Assembly: GCA_026129485.1 (NCBI GenBank)
Contig: JAHCHY010000027.1
Span: 1 to 40,663 of the forward strand
Direction: 5' to 3'
DNA from: Cyclobacteriaceae bacterium
GTDB taxonomy: Bacteria; Bacteroidota; Bacteroidia; Cytophagales; Cyclobacteriaceae
DNA: 40,663 bases
Position numbers and translations under genes: made by a program. Shown one piece after another: positions 40,553 to 40,663 of the stretch. How positions within the stretch are numbered: the stretch's first letter is position 1; each line of letters begins with the position of its first letter. The notes under the pieces are model-generated. The model had not been told where the DNA came from and did no database searches. It saw nothing but the letters and a program-made list of their open reading frames with translations.

Positions 40553-40663
40553 TCACACCTGGCTTATGAGCCCGGCAAAATCCAATTCCGGCCAGTTGCT
40601 TTCAATACCCGGCCGCTTCATTACCTCATCCATAATTTGCTTTTGCTTTTGACCCATGCGCAG
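40553..40663 (-). CDS. C-terminal end of an unidentified protein (5' end outside window)
   Basis: An open frame runs in from the right edge on the minus strand for 36 codons to TGA at 40553-40555, starting LRMGQKQKQIMDEVMKRPG and ending DFAGLISQV. The charged helix followed by NWPELDFAGL looks like a soluble C-terminus. I cannot assign a family from this piece, and coding potential rests on frame length only. Confidence 0.45.
   Translation of the reverse strand: MRMGQKQKQIMDEVMKRPGIESNWPELDFAGLISQV

Overview
The window looks like a chromosomal segment of a Bacteroidota bacterium, most likely from the Cytophagales. The evidence is a secreted FG-GAP protein ending in a type IX secretion sorting domain, an Oar-like TonB-dependent receptor, bacillithiol genes (bshC, ytxJ), Bacteroidota-restricted families (DUF4295, DUF6452, DUF6048), and several copies of the Bacteroidota -7 promoter box TAnnTTTG with few Shine-Dalgarno sites. 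G+C is roughly in the mid-40s percent by eye. I saw no tRNA, rRNA, CRISPR array, prophage or insertion sequence. No gene-free gap exceeds 300 bases.

Layout. 1-3.1 kb: the tail of an OsmC-family gene converges on ytxJ, which is coupled through TAATG to a large, basic, repeat-rich secreted protein of unknown function. 3.2-5.3 kb: a fused E1 alpha/beta 2-oxoacid dehydrogenase carrying two in-frame copies of a 21-bp palindrome, one of them nested in a second repeat. 5.4-10.1 kb: a cation:proton antiporter, an M16 peptidase, ispF and mnmD. 10.2-14.9 kb: an orphan sensor kinase, the putrescine pair aguB-aguA, a DUF2911 protein and 5-formyl-THF cyclo-ligase. 14.9-20.9 kb: bshC, rimO, an opposite-strand DUF6452/DUF6048/small membrane protein group, ftsY, and the rpmB-rpmG-DUF4295 operon.

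21-24.3 kb: a TPR sensor kinase, a small membrane protein and a NarL/LuxR response regulator form a probable signalling unit with palindromes in both gaps. 24.3-29.5 kb: a HAD hydrolase, the FG-GAP/T9SS protein, murF, an orphan 90-residue protein and a DUF2461 protein. 29.5-34 kb: a BamA/TamA-like outer-membrane protein and a large secreted M14 peptidase. 34-40.7 kb: the TonB-dependent receptor with its own promoter and strong terminator, an MltF-like lytic transglycosylase, a secreted Xaa-Pro aminopeptidase and the end of an unidentified gene.

Most genes are housekeeping or envelope functions. The less ordinary content is the dispersed palindromic mini-repeats (inside coding sequence, inside a promoter spacer and in leaders), the repeat-rich secreted protein tied to ytxJ, the three-gene signalling cluster, and a series of convergent gene ends that touch or overlap with no room for terminators.
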